Part shown: in pieces, positions 32,198-41,600 of the stretch | Layout: every line of letters begins with the position of its first letter | Position numbering within the stretch: the stretch's first letter is position 1 | Assembly: GCA_030512295.1 (NCBI GenBank) | Contig: JAULSR010000003.1 | Span: 1,240,001 to 1,304,000 of the forward strand | Source: Bombardia bombarda | Taxonomy: Eukaryota > Ascomycota > Sordariomycetes > Sordariales > Lasiosphaeriaceae | Length of the DNA stretch: 64,000 bases | Direction of reading: 5' to 3' | The notes under the pieces: model-generated | What the model saw: only the letters and a program-made list of their open reading frames with translations | Databases searched by the model: none | What the model was told of the DNA's origin: nothing | Made by a program: the position numbers and the translations under genes

Positions 32198-34852
32198 ATG
32201 GCAAGTCCAGCCAAGAAGCGGAAGCTCAATCCAGGAGCTAAACAGCCATCTGTCCCAGCCAGAGGCTTGGAATACTTCTTCTCCAAGCAGAAACAGAACG
32301 GGGTCTCTTCCAAGCCATCGCCCGGGCCAACAGCCAGCCAGGAGAGTGCATCCCAGCCAGAACAGTCGGATGCGCAGCTCACCGACGAGGAGCTTGCACG
32401 AAAGCTCCAGGCCGAGTGGAATGCTGAAGACGAATCTGGATCAAAGCAAGATGCGGAAAAGGTTTCGCCAAGCAGAGAATCATCTGTAAGCGCCACGACT
32501 ACTGAACCTCCAGCAGCATCCGCCGACCTACCTGTACATCCCCTAACACCCGTAAAAGATTTTAACAAGACAAAAAACACCCTCTCACTCTCATCAGTTG
32601 CCGCAACAGAAGACCTAATAACAGCCACCATTCCACTTGACGAAAGCCCCTTGACATTTGACCCGTCCAAGTACATCCCCGCCCTACAAGAGTCCTGGGC
32701 AGCAGAAGGAGGCGACGCTTCCTATGCCCTCCTCACAAGATGCTTCGTCCTGGTCAGTGGCACACAGAGCCGCATCAAAATCGTTGATACCCTTGTCAAC
32801 TGCATTCGCCTTCTCATAGAAGGAGATCCCTCCAGTTTGCTTCCGGCGGTGTGGCTGGCGACGAACGCGATATCGCCCCCTTATATCTCGATGGAGCTCG
32901 GGCTAGGCGGCTCTGCCATTTCCAAGGCGCTCAAGCAGGTCTGCGGGCTAGATAATCGGTCGCTCAAGGCGATTTATGACAGGCTTGGCGACCCTGGCGA
33001 TGTGGCATTCGAGGCCAAAAAGAAGCAGAGCTTTACCCTACGGAAGCCGAAACCGCTCACCATCAGGGGTGTGTTCCAGTCGCTGGTGAAGATAGCAAAG
33101 ACACAGGGCCAGGGGAGCGGTGATGTCAAGCAGCGGATTGTTGATAAGATGCTGCAGGACGCGCGGGGAGGAGAGGAGAGCAGATATATCGTCCGGACGT
33201 TATGTCAGCATCTGCGTATTGGCGCCGTCAAGACGACCATGCTCATTGCTTTGTCGAGGGCATTTCTTCTCTCGAGACCAACAGGCGCCGAGTTTCCCAC
33301 GAGGGACCCACAGGAGCTGGCAAAGCTCAAGAAGGAGGAGCTCGCTGAGGTCTGGGCAAGGGGCGAGGAGATCGTCAAGGCCTGTTTCGCACGACACCCT
33401 GACTACAATGATCTCATACCGGTTCTCCTTGAGATAGGCATCTCCGACGAGCTTCTGGTCAGGTGCGGACTCACCTTGCACATTCCCCTACGGCCCATGC
33501 TGGGAAGCATCACGCGAGACTTGTCCGAAATGCTCACAAAGCTCCAAGGGCGCGACTTTGCCTGCGAATACAAATACGACGGCCAGCGCGCCCAGATACA
33601 CTGCGATGCCAAGGGCACTGTGTCGATCTTTTCTAGGCATCTGGAACTTATGACGGATAAATATCCTGACCTGGTTGCTCTCGTGCCCAAGATCCGAGGG
33701 GAGGGGGTCGAGAGCTTCATTATGGAGGGCGAGGTCGTTGCGGTGGATCGAGCGACTGGGGAGCTCAAGAACTTTCAGACGTTGACGAACCGTGCCCGCA
33801 AGGATGTTGCCATTGGCAGCATCACCATTGATGTGTGCTTGTTCTCGTTCGACCTCATGTATCTCAACGGTCAGCCGCTGCTGGACCGGTCCTTTCGCGA
33901 ACGGCGAGACATGCTGAGGTCTCTGTTCGTGGAGATACCGCACAATTTCACCTGGGTCAAAAGCCTCGATGCCACATCCCAAGACTCGGAGGCGGTCCTC
34001 GAGTTCTTCAAGTCCGCCATCGATATCAAATGCGAGGGCATCATGGTCAAGATCCTCGACAACAACCCCGACCTCGAATACCAAGGTGACGAAGCAGCAG
34101 TAGTAGAGCAAGGCGATGAACAGCCTCCCCCTCCCGAAAAGCCCACTGCTGTGCCGGTCAAAAAGACCAAACCAAAAGGCAAAAGCAAAGCCAAGTCCAC
34201 AACCGAAAAAGACGCGCCAGAAAAGAAATCCCGCCGCAAACCCCTCCTCGCCACCTACGAGCCCGACAAGCGCCTCGACTCGTGGCTCAAAGTGAAAAAA
34301 GACTACAACGCTAGCTTCGAGACGCTGGACCTCATCCCCATCGCCGGCTGGCACGGCCAGGGCCGCAAGGCAAAGTGGTGGTCGCCCATCCTCCTTGCAG
34401 TGCGCAACGAGGAGACGGGCGCGCTCGAGGCTGTCTGCAAGTGCATGTCGGGCTTCACAGACACGTTCTACAAGGCCAACAGGGAGTTCTACGACGACGA
34501 TGGGGAGACGAGCGGTGGTGAGCCGAAGAATACACATTCCCAGAAGCCGAGCTATGTTGAATACGCGGGCCATCCGGATGTGTGGTTCGAGCCGCAGGAG
34601 GTGTGGGAGATGGCGTTTGCGGATATTACGGTCAGTCCGACGTACACGGCGGCGATTGGACTGGTGCAGGAGGATAAGGGGCTGAGTTTGAGGTTTCCGC
34701 GGTTTTTGAGGAAGAGGGAGGATAAGGGGGTGGATGAGGCGAGCAGTAGTGAGTTTTTGGCGGGGTTGTGGAGGAGGCAGGAGGCGAAAGGGCCGGTGGG
34801 GGCTGGGGGTGGTGGGGCTGAGGGGGATGAGGATGAGCTTGTTGAGATGTGA
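32198..34852 (+). CDS. LIG1: ATP-dependent DNA ligase I
   Basis: Seals Okazaki fragments and repair nicks in the nucleus (yeast Cdc9). Single exon, 884 residues, first ATG chosen because it gives the family's basic N-terminus MASPAKKRKLN and the PCNA-box-like GLEYFFSKQ; upstream in-frame codons have no ATG. A disordered acidic region (about 40-140) is followed by the DNA-binding domain, then the adenylation domain with EYKYDGQRAQIH, where Lys459 is the AMP-accepting residue. Other motifs are FIMEGEVVAVD, FDLMYLNG and CEGIMVKILD. A Pro/Lys-rich insert of about 50 residues lies before KRLDSWLKVKKDY; orthologues have a shorter link there. The OB-fold ends in RFPRFLRKREDKG and a low-complexity Gly/Glu tail. 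Confidence 0.95.
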   Translation: MASPAKKRKLNPGAKQPSVPARGLEYFFSKQKQNGVSSKPSPGPTASQESASQPEQSDAQLTDEELARKLQAEWNAEDESGSKQDAEKVSPSRESSVSATTTEPPAASADLPVHPLTPVKDFNKTKNTLSLSSVAATEDLITATIPLDESPLTFDPSKYIPALQESWAAEGGDASYALLTRCFVLVSGTQSRIKIVDTLVNCIRLLIEGDPSSLLPAVWLATNAISPPYISMELGLGGSAISKALKQVCGLDNRSLKAIYDRLGDPGDVAFEAKKKQSFTLRKPKPLTIRGVFQSLVKIAKTQGQGSGDVKQRIVDKMLQDARGGEESRYIVRTLCQHLRIGAVKTTMLIALSRAFLLSRPTGAEFPTRDPQELAKLKKEELAEVWARGEEIVKACFARHPDYNDLIPVLLEIGISDELLVRCGLTLHIPLRPMLGSITRDLSEMLTKLQGRDFACEYKYDGQRAQIHCDAKGTVSIFSRHLELMTDKYPDLVALVPKIRGEGVESFIMEGEVVAVDRATGELKNFQTLTNRARKDVAIGSITIDVCLFSFDLMYLNGQPLLDRSFRERRDMLRSLFVEIPHNFTWVKSLDATSQDSEAVLEFFKSAIDIKCEGIMVKILDNNPDLEYQGDEAAVVEQGDEQPPPPEKPTAVPVKKTKPKGKSKAKSTTEKDAPEKKSRRKPLLATYEPDKRLDSWLKVKKDYNASFETLDLIPIAGWHGQGRKAKWWSPILLAVRNEETGALEAVCKCMSGFTDTFYKANREFYDDDGETSGGEPKNTHSQKPSYVEYAGHPDVWFEPQEVWEMAFADITVSPTYTAAIGLVQEDKGLSLRFPRFLRKREDKGVDEASSSEFLAGLWRRQEAKGPVGAGGGGAEGDEDELVEM

Positions 34853-34919
34853 TGGGGATTTAATTCCTTAGATTACTTGCGTCTAACATGGCAACTTTTC
34901 GATGTACAGATTACCGACT

Positions 34920-36017
34920 TTACTCCTTCCACGCACGATACACAATCCGACAGCCATACTTCTCCCCCTTCTTCAGCAGCATCTGCCCCTTCCACTCGTC
35001 CACATTGCACGCATTCACATACCGGCTCGGCTCCACGCAGAAGCCGCTCCGCGCGCCGCGCGCCGCCAGTCCCGCGACCTCGGGCACGTCGATGTACTTG
35101 CCCGTGTAGAACTGGAAGGCCGGCTCCGTGCTGTAGACCTCGAGGTGGATCTTGGAGTCGGGGTGGTGCGCGCTGACGAGCTTTGTGGCGGGCAGGGAGC
35201 GCGTGTCGATGGGGACGGACGCGGGGGATTCGTTGACGACAAAGCAGTCGTCGATGTCGGGGTCGACGGCGCCGAGGGTGAAGGGCTCGTTGGCTTGGAC
35301 TTTGGCGAAGGGTGCGGGCCCGCTGGTGGGAATGCCGCCGGCGTCGACGGGGAGGTAGGTGTTTGTGGCGAGGGTGACGACGGTGCCTTGGATGGAGGGG
35401 GAGGCGGAGAGGTTGAAGTATCTGCGGGGGTCAATTGTCTGTTTTTTGGTGGAGGGTGCGATTGAAAGGAGGGAGGGGAATACTCACGAGTGATTCGTCA
35501 TATTGATCACCGTCTCCTCCGCCTCATCGCCCACCAGCTCCGCCTCATACTCAATCCCCAGCAGAATCGCCTCCTTCCCTTCCTGCTTCTGCTTGGCCAC
35601 AGTGTAGACCACGCTCGCGTGCACCGTGCCGGGGAACCCCTCGTCGCCATCTGGGCTGACCAGGGTGAACTTTACGCTCTCGCCGCCATCTAGGCCATCG
35701 AAGCCGGGGATCGTCCTGATGCCGACGGGGGTTGGCCCGTCCCAGATCTTCTTGCCCCAGCCGACGACGCCGCCGTGGAGGTTATTGGGGCCGTTATTGG
35801 CGGCGAGGGCGTAGCTCTTGCCGTTGTTGAGGCTGTCGATCTTTGCGTTGCTGATGCGGTTGGCGACGCGCCCGATGGTCTCGCCGAAGAAGGGGTCGTT
35901 GTGGCTCTCGTAGAGGGATTGGGAGGGGAAGCCCTGCACGATGTTGATTCCGCCGACGCGGAGCTCTTGGATGATTGCGCCGAGGGGGAGGAAGGAGACG
36001 GGGGCGTCGGTGGACAT
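34920..36017 (-). CDS. Aldose 1-epimerase (galactose mutarotase-like)
   Basis: Interconverts alpha and beta anomers of aldoses, feeding galactose and glucose metabolism. Exon 1 36017-35488, intron 35422-35487 (66 bp), exon 2 35421-34920; 343 residues. Family motifs: GETIGRVANRI, NNLHGGVVGWGKKIW (first catalytic-site His), MTNHSYFNLS (second His, spanning the splice), DIDDCFVVN and SGFCVEPSRYVNACN (the catalytic Glu). No signal peptide, so cytosolic. The stop TAA at 34922-34920 lies 67 bp from the DNA ligase stop, so the two 3' UTRs must overlap. The substrate cannot be read from sequence. Confidence 0.92.
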
Positions 36018-37446
36018 TTTTTGGCGGGGGTGAGTGTGATGAGGGGTGGTGGTGATTGGGATGGGTTGGTGGTGGTGATGATGTCAGTGGGAGTTGGAGA
36101 TGAGTGTGTGGTTGAGTTGGAGGTCAAAAGTCACTGATGAAGTTGAGGAGTGTGTATTCGCTTGGATGCAGGCTTCCCTTTTTCCGAATGATGAACACAT
36201 AGATACACTGAAGAGCTTCTTCCCTTCCCCTCTTCCCCCTCACTCTCCTCTCTCCCCCGCCATCTCGTCGTGTATGCGAGACATATCGTGGGCCAGTGTT
36301 CCACATGACGGCATGACGGCAGTCTGATTCAGGCTATTTGCGAGCTCCAGGCGGGCTCCTCCTGGTAAAATGGATGGGTGGTGGGGGAGGCGGGGTATTT
36401 GGTGGGGTATTTCTTGGAGTTCAAGAGCTGCGCGACCCCGAGATTGTGTGTCTCCACTTTTTTTACTTTTTTTTATTTGACTGCAATTTTGTCACTGAAC
36501 GCGACTGGAAATGTCGTGGATGATTGACCCTTATGTAAGAAAATCCTTAGTCTATTTTGAAGCGACCTCTAGGTAGCTGGTACCAAGTGTGGATATTTAT
36601 GAACAGTCACTGCCAGGAGAACGCGTCGGTTTCGTTGGATCATATTGATTGCTCATCTAACCTCCAACTTGCTTCCCTGCGCTGTCAACACGCCACAGTC
36701 ATTCATGATTAATTCTAGCAGTTGCCGGGCCCTGGTGAATTTCCTATCTCATCATGGGTACGTCGTATTTTATGCAAAATCTTAGATCAGTTTACTTCCT
36801 TAACATGTTATGGTGATGATCAGAGTTCATGGTTTTGGTCATATTCGTGAAATCTGCAACCAAACCCCACTATGTAAAATAACATGTCAAACATGATAAA
36901 GACCTATGAAACTTTGTAAATACCTTTTTATCACTTTACAAGTTCCGTCATAAAAGTGGCATTGTTTATTTTGCTGTAAAAGTACGGATCAAAAGATTAT
37001 CATTTTATTGCCGCTATTCAAACTTTCCTATTTTTGCAAACATATTGTGTTACTGAGGGGATCATCTTTGCATTAATTTGCGCTATTGTGATCTAAAGAT
37101 AATTATTGCAACATGAATTAGTTCAACAATATCCACATAATCATTGAAACAGCTTGTATCAGCAAACTAACCGCGTTCAATCCTTCTATGTACCTTCTTC
37201 ATGGCCCGATGACGTCTGAACCCGGTAAACATAGATGTAGGGAAGGCGCGAAGAAGACAAAAGTCAACAAAAGCGAGCGAACGTCGCCCTGAACCTTCCT
37301 CTTATCACTACAGACTCATATGGACCTCCATGCTTTGCCAGTTTCTTTTCTCTTCAAAATCTTGCACCACTCGCATGACTGAGCTGGCTGTTTTGTTCAC
37401 CAAACGGCCGTTTCAGTTTGCTAGACACCCCCGTGGATTACAAAAA
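36018..37446. other. Spacer with an AT-rich block
   Basis: 36018-36350 is the epimerase promoter side. About 36700-37160 is strikingly AT-rich with no frame, compared with GC-rich flanks, as seen in RIP-affected or transposon-scarred DNA. The last 150 bp lead into the gene at 37447. No gene seen. Confidence 0.5.
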
Positions 37447-38408
37447 ATGTCCGCCCCCATGGTATGTTATCCACTACTGATGCGTCCTAATACATGCCAT
37501 GGTAAATCCTAATAAGAATTTCAGGAGCATCTCAACTATGATGACGATGGCGAAAATCATCGCCACCGCTCGAAAAGCCCAATCGTCCGGCTCGGGGCAG
37601 GCTCGGTCTGTCTTTCCTGCGTCAAAAGTTGAGTTGCATGCTGACTTGCCTTCAGTTCGCACAACAAACACAGGACTTCAAAGACGCGATTCCACACATA
37701 CTGTACATAAGCAAGTGTCCGGAGAACATGCAAGTCGTCGATAAATTGAAGGCCGCCGTTGACCACGACATCCGTCGGATGACCACACTGCGCATTACCC
37801 GCCATGTCGACATTCCAATGCTTGGCACCATCTTCGCCACTGCAATTGATATGGTCATGGACGATTATGAGAATCGTATCGCCGACGTCAAAACCCAACT
37901 TGCTGTAGACATCGAGAAAAGATTCGCCGTGTCGCGAAAGCGTTCGCTGGAGCTGGAGGACGGCGAGATCCAAGAGATTAGCCAGTACAATACTTCCACA
38001 GCGACAACACGCGCTGTCTCGCAAGAATCGAGTCACGGAGATTGCCTCATACTTGAAGACACCACCACGTCGTCTCCTGCAAACAAGAGAGCGAAAGTCG
38101 GTGAAGATCACATCAGCCCAGCCCAAAGGGCCATCGTTCAACGCCCGCAAGAGTGTCACTGTAGCTGGATGACGGAGTTGTGTGTCAATCCTGTCGAACA
38201 AATTCGCAAACAAACCGAACAAGCTCTGTTCGCGGCTGTCGATGCCGCCGGTGTTACCGCGGATGCCAGCAACGCGTACGGATCACAGCCAAATGATATC
38301 TGCAGAGTCGCAGTCGCTTTCAAGGCCGCCACCACTAAGGTCGATTCCGTTCGCAAGGGTGTCATTATCTCATGCCCTTCCTGTGGACAATTAGCTCAAG
38401 ATGCTTAA
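37447..38408 (+). CDS. Uncharacterised protein with C-terminal CxxC motif
   Basis: Three exons: 37447-37461 (codes MSAPM), 37525-37605, 37656-38408; 282 residues. Both introns are GT-AG with usable branch sites, and the joined frame reads into FAQQTQDFKDAIPHILYISK. The protein has a helical N-terminal half (DKLKAAVDHDIRRM, FATAIDMVMDDYENRIADVK), a Ser/Thr-rich acidic middle, a nuclear-import-like NKRAKV, and Cys motifs CHCSW near 205 and CPSCGQ at the extreme end. That could be a small zinc site. I do not know the family. It stands 172 bp before transposon 2. Start choice rests on splice fit and on the ATG after an A-rich leader. Confidence 0.65.
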
Positions 38409-38580
38409 CGACTTAGTAAAAGGAAACATCTGGAGATTGTAAGGGATACCATTACTTCCAGTGTGTCAGATTACGAACTAAAATAAATTCACCTCCACAT
38501 GTATCTTTGTGCCCGCCACAGCTAGGAAAAGAAAACGTTCAAACTGCAACGATTAACATTCGCGTATAAAAATGAGATTC
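38409..38580. other. Short spacer left of transposon 2
   Basis: 3' flank of the Cys-motif gene; its last 42 bp are read by the transposase frame as C-terminal codons. Confidence 0.5.
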
Positions 38581-40263
38581 TAACGTCTGGTATACCCATT
38601 CCGGCCACCCCCATTCCGGCCACAAAAAGCTATCCCCGCCCAGCCACAACAATACAGTCCTCCACGACCGTTGAAGCTTCTGAATCACTCTCTGATACCA
38701 TAACTCCTCAGTAAGGTCATCGCTAATATCGCCACTCTCTATTTGAGCCCTCCGAATAGTTTGAATGCTGGCAAATTTGGTATTTGGGCTCAATTTGACC
38801 TTCTTCCTCTTCTTTGGCTTTAGCGTCTCAATCCTGGCCTCTAAGGATTTGATCTTTTCCTCCTGGGCTGCCAAACGATAGTCCTTCTCATCGAATCCTT
38901 TGGTGATCTTCCGAATGAGCTGCCGGGTATTCCTCTTGTGGGTATCGCGATAGTTCTCCATAGCGTTGAGTACCCGCTTGAGGTCCTTGCCTTGCTTCGG
39001 GGTATCCATAGCGATAAGTGACCTCCTAGCTCTAAAAATAAAAGGTGTTTCTATTTCTGGTGTTGTGAGGGTATTTGGAAGCTGAGAGGAGGTTTCCTGG
39101 CTTGCGTTGCTATTTTCTAGTAGAAGAGGGTTGCTTAGAGGCTTAGACACCCGTACCGGCCATAACCCTGTTACTCCCCAACCTGCCATGATATTTGACA
39201 CTGTAAGTGCTTCGATCCTGGCCTTGCGGTAACATTCGAGGAATTTCTGCTTGCCAAGAGGGCTTGAATCGGTCAGGTAGTTGAGGTATCTTAAATACCG
39301 ACGATATGCCCGCTTGAGAACAGAGAAGATTGATAAATCCAATGGTTGGAGGATATGAGACGTGTGGGGAGGTAGATAAAGGAGATGGACATTGTTCTTA
39401 TAACATTCCCACATAAAATCGTCCGTTTGGTGGCTCCCATGACCGTCAAATATCAACAACCTCTTCTCAAGCTTCTCAGGCGTAGTAAAGGGGAGGAAGA
39501 ACCTTTTAAGCCATTCGAATGCAACCTCATCTGATGTCCACCCATTCTCTATTAGCGTGAACTCCCAGCCTTTGAATAGCTTCAAATCCTTGGGGTACCA
39601 TTGCGCCTGGATGGTTTTCCCTTTAAATATCACCAAGGGAGGGAGGTGGTAGCCAGTAGCTGAGATACATTCGATGAATGAGGTCCATGCCTTAGAACCA
39701 GGTGTTTTCTGCTGAATTGCACGCTTCTCTAAGGAGCCAAGTACCAAGCCGTTACTCCCCATACCCTCCATAATCCCAGCCTCGTCCATATTATACCTGT
39801 TGGCAGGTTTAATAGCCTGGACAATAGGATCGGTCAAACGCTGGAACCAAATGGTAATTACCTTAGACGTAGCACCGTTAATACGCTGGGAATCGATTAA
39901 ACGGTTGCGCTTGGTCTTAATCTCTGGGTGCCTCTTGATAAAGTTGTTAACCCATGACTTTCCTAGCTTCTCCTTCTCATCTGTGATGCCAAGTACGCGG
40001 TTACCGAATTCGCGGATCTGAGCGTGCGTAATAGGAAGGCCAAGAGCTTCCTGGGCTATAACCCAAGTGGCTAGGTGTTTCTCCTGGGTTAGAGAAAGAC
40101 GTTGCTGGCTCTGGGCAGCTGTCTGGTGTGGTTCAGAGCCATTGATACGGTCCTGGAGGGTGGTCCTAGGGATACCCCAGTCAAGGGCGGCCCGGCGGAT
40201 AGATTGACCCCCAGCGATAGCATGGAGGGCCTGATTGAGGTCGTAATCGGTATATCGAGCCAT
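38539..40263 (-). CDS. Transposase of element 2, intact DDE site
   Basis: 574 residues in one exon. N-terminal psq-type helix-turn-helix (QSIRRAALDWGIPRTTLQDR), CENP-B-like second DNA-binding unit (HLATWVIAQEALGLPITHAQ... RVLGI), then the DDE endonuclease with Asp160 (YNMDEAG), Asp273 (LLIFDGHGSH) and Asp309 (LQPLDLSIF), a DD35D spacing as in the pogo/Fot1 group. The C-terminal third is basic and coiled-coil-like (KDYRLAAQEEKIKSLEARIE). The frame has no stop inside the element: it passes through the left inverted repeat (WPEWGWPEWVYQT) and ends 42 bp into host DNA, so about 14 residues come from the flank. Confidence 0.92.
   Translation of the reverse strand: MARYTDYDLNQALHAIAGGQSIRRAALDWGIPRTTLQDRINGSEPHQTAAQSQQRLSLTQEKHLATWVIAQEALGLPITHAQIREFGNRVLGITDEKEKLGKSWVNNFIKRHPEIKTKRNRLIDSQRINGATSKVITIWFQRLTDPIVQAIKPANRYNMDEAGIMEGMGSNGLVLGSLEKRAIQQKTPGSKAWTSFIECISATGYHLPPLVIFKGKTIQAQWYPKDLKLFKGWEFTLIENGWTSDEVAFEWLKRFFLPFTTPEKLEKRLLIFDGHGSHQTDDFMWECYKNNVHLLYLPPHTSHILQPLDLSIFSVLKRAYRRYLRYLNYLTDSSPLGKQKFLECYRKARIEALTVSNIMAGWGVTGLWPVRVSKPLSNPLLLENSNASQETSSQLPNTLTTPEIETPFIFRARRSLIAMDTPKQGKDLKRVLNAMENYRDTHKRNTRQLIRKITKGFDEKDYRLAAQEEKIKSLEARIETLKPKKRKKVKLSPNTKFASIQTIRRAQIESGDISDDLTEELWYQRVIQKLQRSWRTVLLWLGGDSFLWPEWGWPEWVYQTLESHFYTRMLIVAV
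38583..38624. repeat. Element 2 left terminal inverted repeat
   Basis: 42 bp beginning ACGTCTGGTATACCC next to the TA duplication. One C shorter than the right copy in the inner C-run. Confidence 0.93.
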
Positions 40264-40370
40264 TGTTATATGAACAAGCGATTCTGAAAATTTGGTGGTG
40301 ATCGGAGTAAAATTGGTGGAGGAGTTGTACGTTGAAATAGCGGTGTAAGTATGCGGGGTGGCCGGATTTA

Positions 40371-40413
40371 TGTGGCCGGAATGGGGGGTGGCCGGAATGG
40401 GTATACCAGACGT
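40371..40413. repeat. Element 2 right terminal inverted repeat
   Basis: 43 bp, the reverse complement of the left end apart from one base. A further GTGGCCGG block lies just inside, at about 40358-40365. Confidence 0.93.
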
Positions 40414-40415
40414 TA

Positions 40416-41600
40416 TTCAGCTGTTGTGGTCCTTGGCAGCACAAAGGTACCTGATTGTCTAGCCCCTACTGCTACCCACCGGGGGCTCGCACTGATAATG
40501 GCGCCGAAGGAACCTCCTTCACCGTCGGCGAGCCCTTCCCTACGGGTCAGCCAGCCAGCCAGCCACTGCGTTTCTTGATGTCAAAAACTGCACGCACTCT
40601 ATTGTGTTACCTCGTCTTATGCTACGGGCATTCTGGCTGGGGATGGATGGTGCGGAATGGGACGGAATGGGCACACAGATCAGCTAGCGGCGGCGGGGCC
40701 AAGGGTGTGCCTGTGGGTTGGGTGAGTGTCCCAGCGATACAATCCTGGCGGGCGATCAGGAACGACCCCAACGGGCAAGACGGGACCCCTGTTGGTAGAC
40801 CCACTTTTGATGACCATTCTCGGAATCAGCCGTCCACGCCCTCAAAATGGCACGATTGTAAGTGGATGTGGGGAGAAAAGTAGAGAATTGAAGTGCGTGA
40901 TTGCAAACAATTGCTAGCTATGACGATCTGAACAATGGAAACTGGTAGATGGCACTAGCTTGCTTGTGGCACTAGGAATTAAGGGCAAACTTGGCCACGA
41001 AACAGTTCGGCATGACCAGCTGGCCAGAGAGGTACATGGGTTTCCTGATGAGATTGGACGAGAGGAATGGAAGCGCGACGGCGGCCGCCGAATCAGTATT
41101 CCATCCCACCTCGCAACACGCAAACAATAGAAGAATTACGCAACGCAGACAGTGGCAGTGCACTAAAGCAATAGAGCTGTTTGCCAGTTCGTTTTTGCGC
41201 TCCTGCAAAATCAGCCCGCCCCACCTTGGCCTTTTTCGTCTATAAAATAATCCTCTGCCCCCCTCAAACTTCCGCTTTCCTACAACTTCTTCCAACACAC
41301 AACACCCACCACCGTCAGCATGCGACTGGTGCCGCGCTGTCTCCAAATTACCCTTTCCTCTCTTCGTCCTTCTTTTTCTATAAAATCCTGCCCCCGCCAT
41401 CCTTCTTCCCCAAAATACTTTTCGCTTCGCAACCCCAGTCTTCGTCTGCTTATCTTCGCAACGAGCTTTCTGCTCCTTTGCTTCGCCGCTTTCTCTTCTT
41501 CACCACCCCTTAATCTCTGGCCAACGTCGCAGGAGCTGGCTAGTCCTCGGCGGTACGGGTTGCTCGTCTTGCATTTTATGGCGTACAGATTTTGTCTCCG
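40416..41600. promoter_or_regulatory. Spacer with two TATA-like core promoter motifs
   Basis: No convincing coding frame. TATAAAATA at 41241 and TATAAAA at 41379 are each followed within a few bases by CCT(C)TGCCCCC and then a pyrimidine-rich leader. This looks like a duplicated core promoter upstream of the relic at 41601. Confidence 0.45.

Larger units (their letters stand above)
38581..40415 (-). mobile_element. Complete pogo/Fot1-like DNA transposon (element 2)
   Basis: 1.83 kb, flanked by TA at 38581-38582 and 40414-40415. Terminal inverted repeats of 42 and 43 bp (38583-38624, 40371-40413) match except for one base in a C5/C6 run. They begin ACGTCTGGTATACCC and contain two CCGGCCAC blocks. 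One open transposase gene fills the element. Size, TIR length and TA duplication agree with the Fot1/Pot2 elements of plant-associated ascomycetes. Near-identical ends and an intact frame imply recent insertion or selection. Confidence 0.93.

Noticed and set aside
33488..34573. 361-codon open frame on the minus strand
   Set aside because: Antisense shadow of DNA ligase I; no family resemblance.
40972..41400. 142-codon minus-strand frame
   Set aside because: Mixed composition, overlaps a likely promoter with TATA motifs on the other strand.
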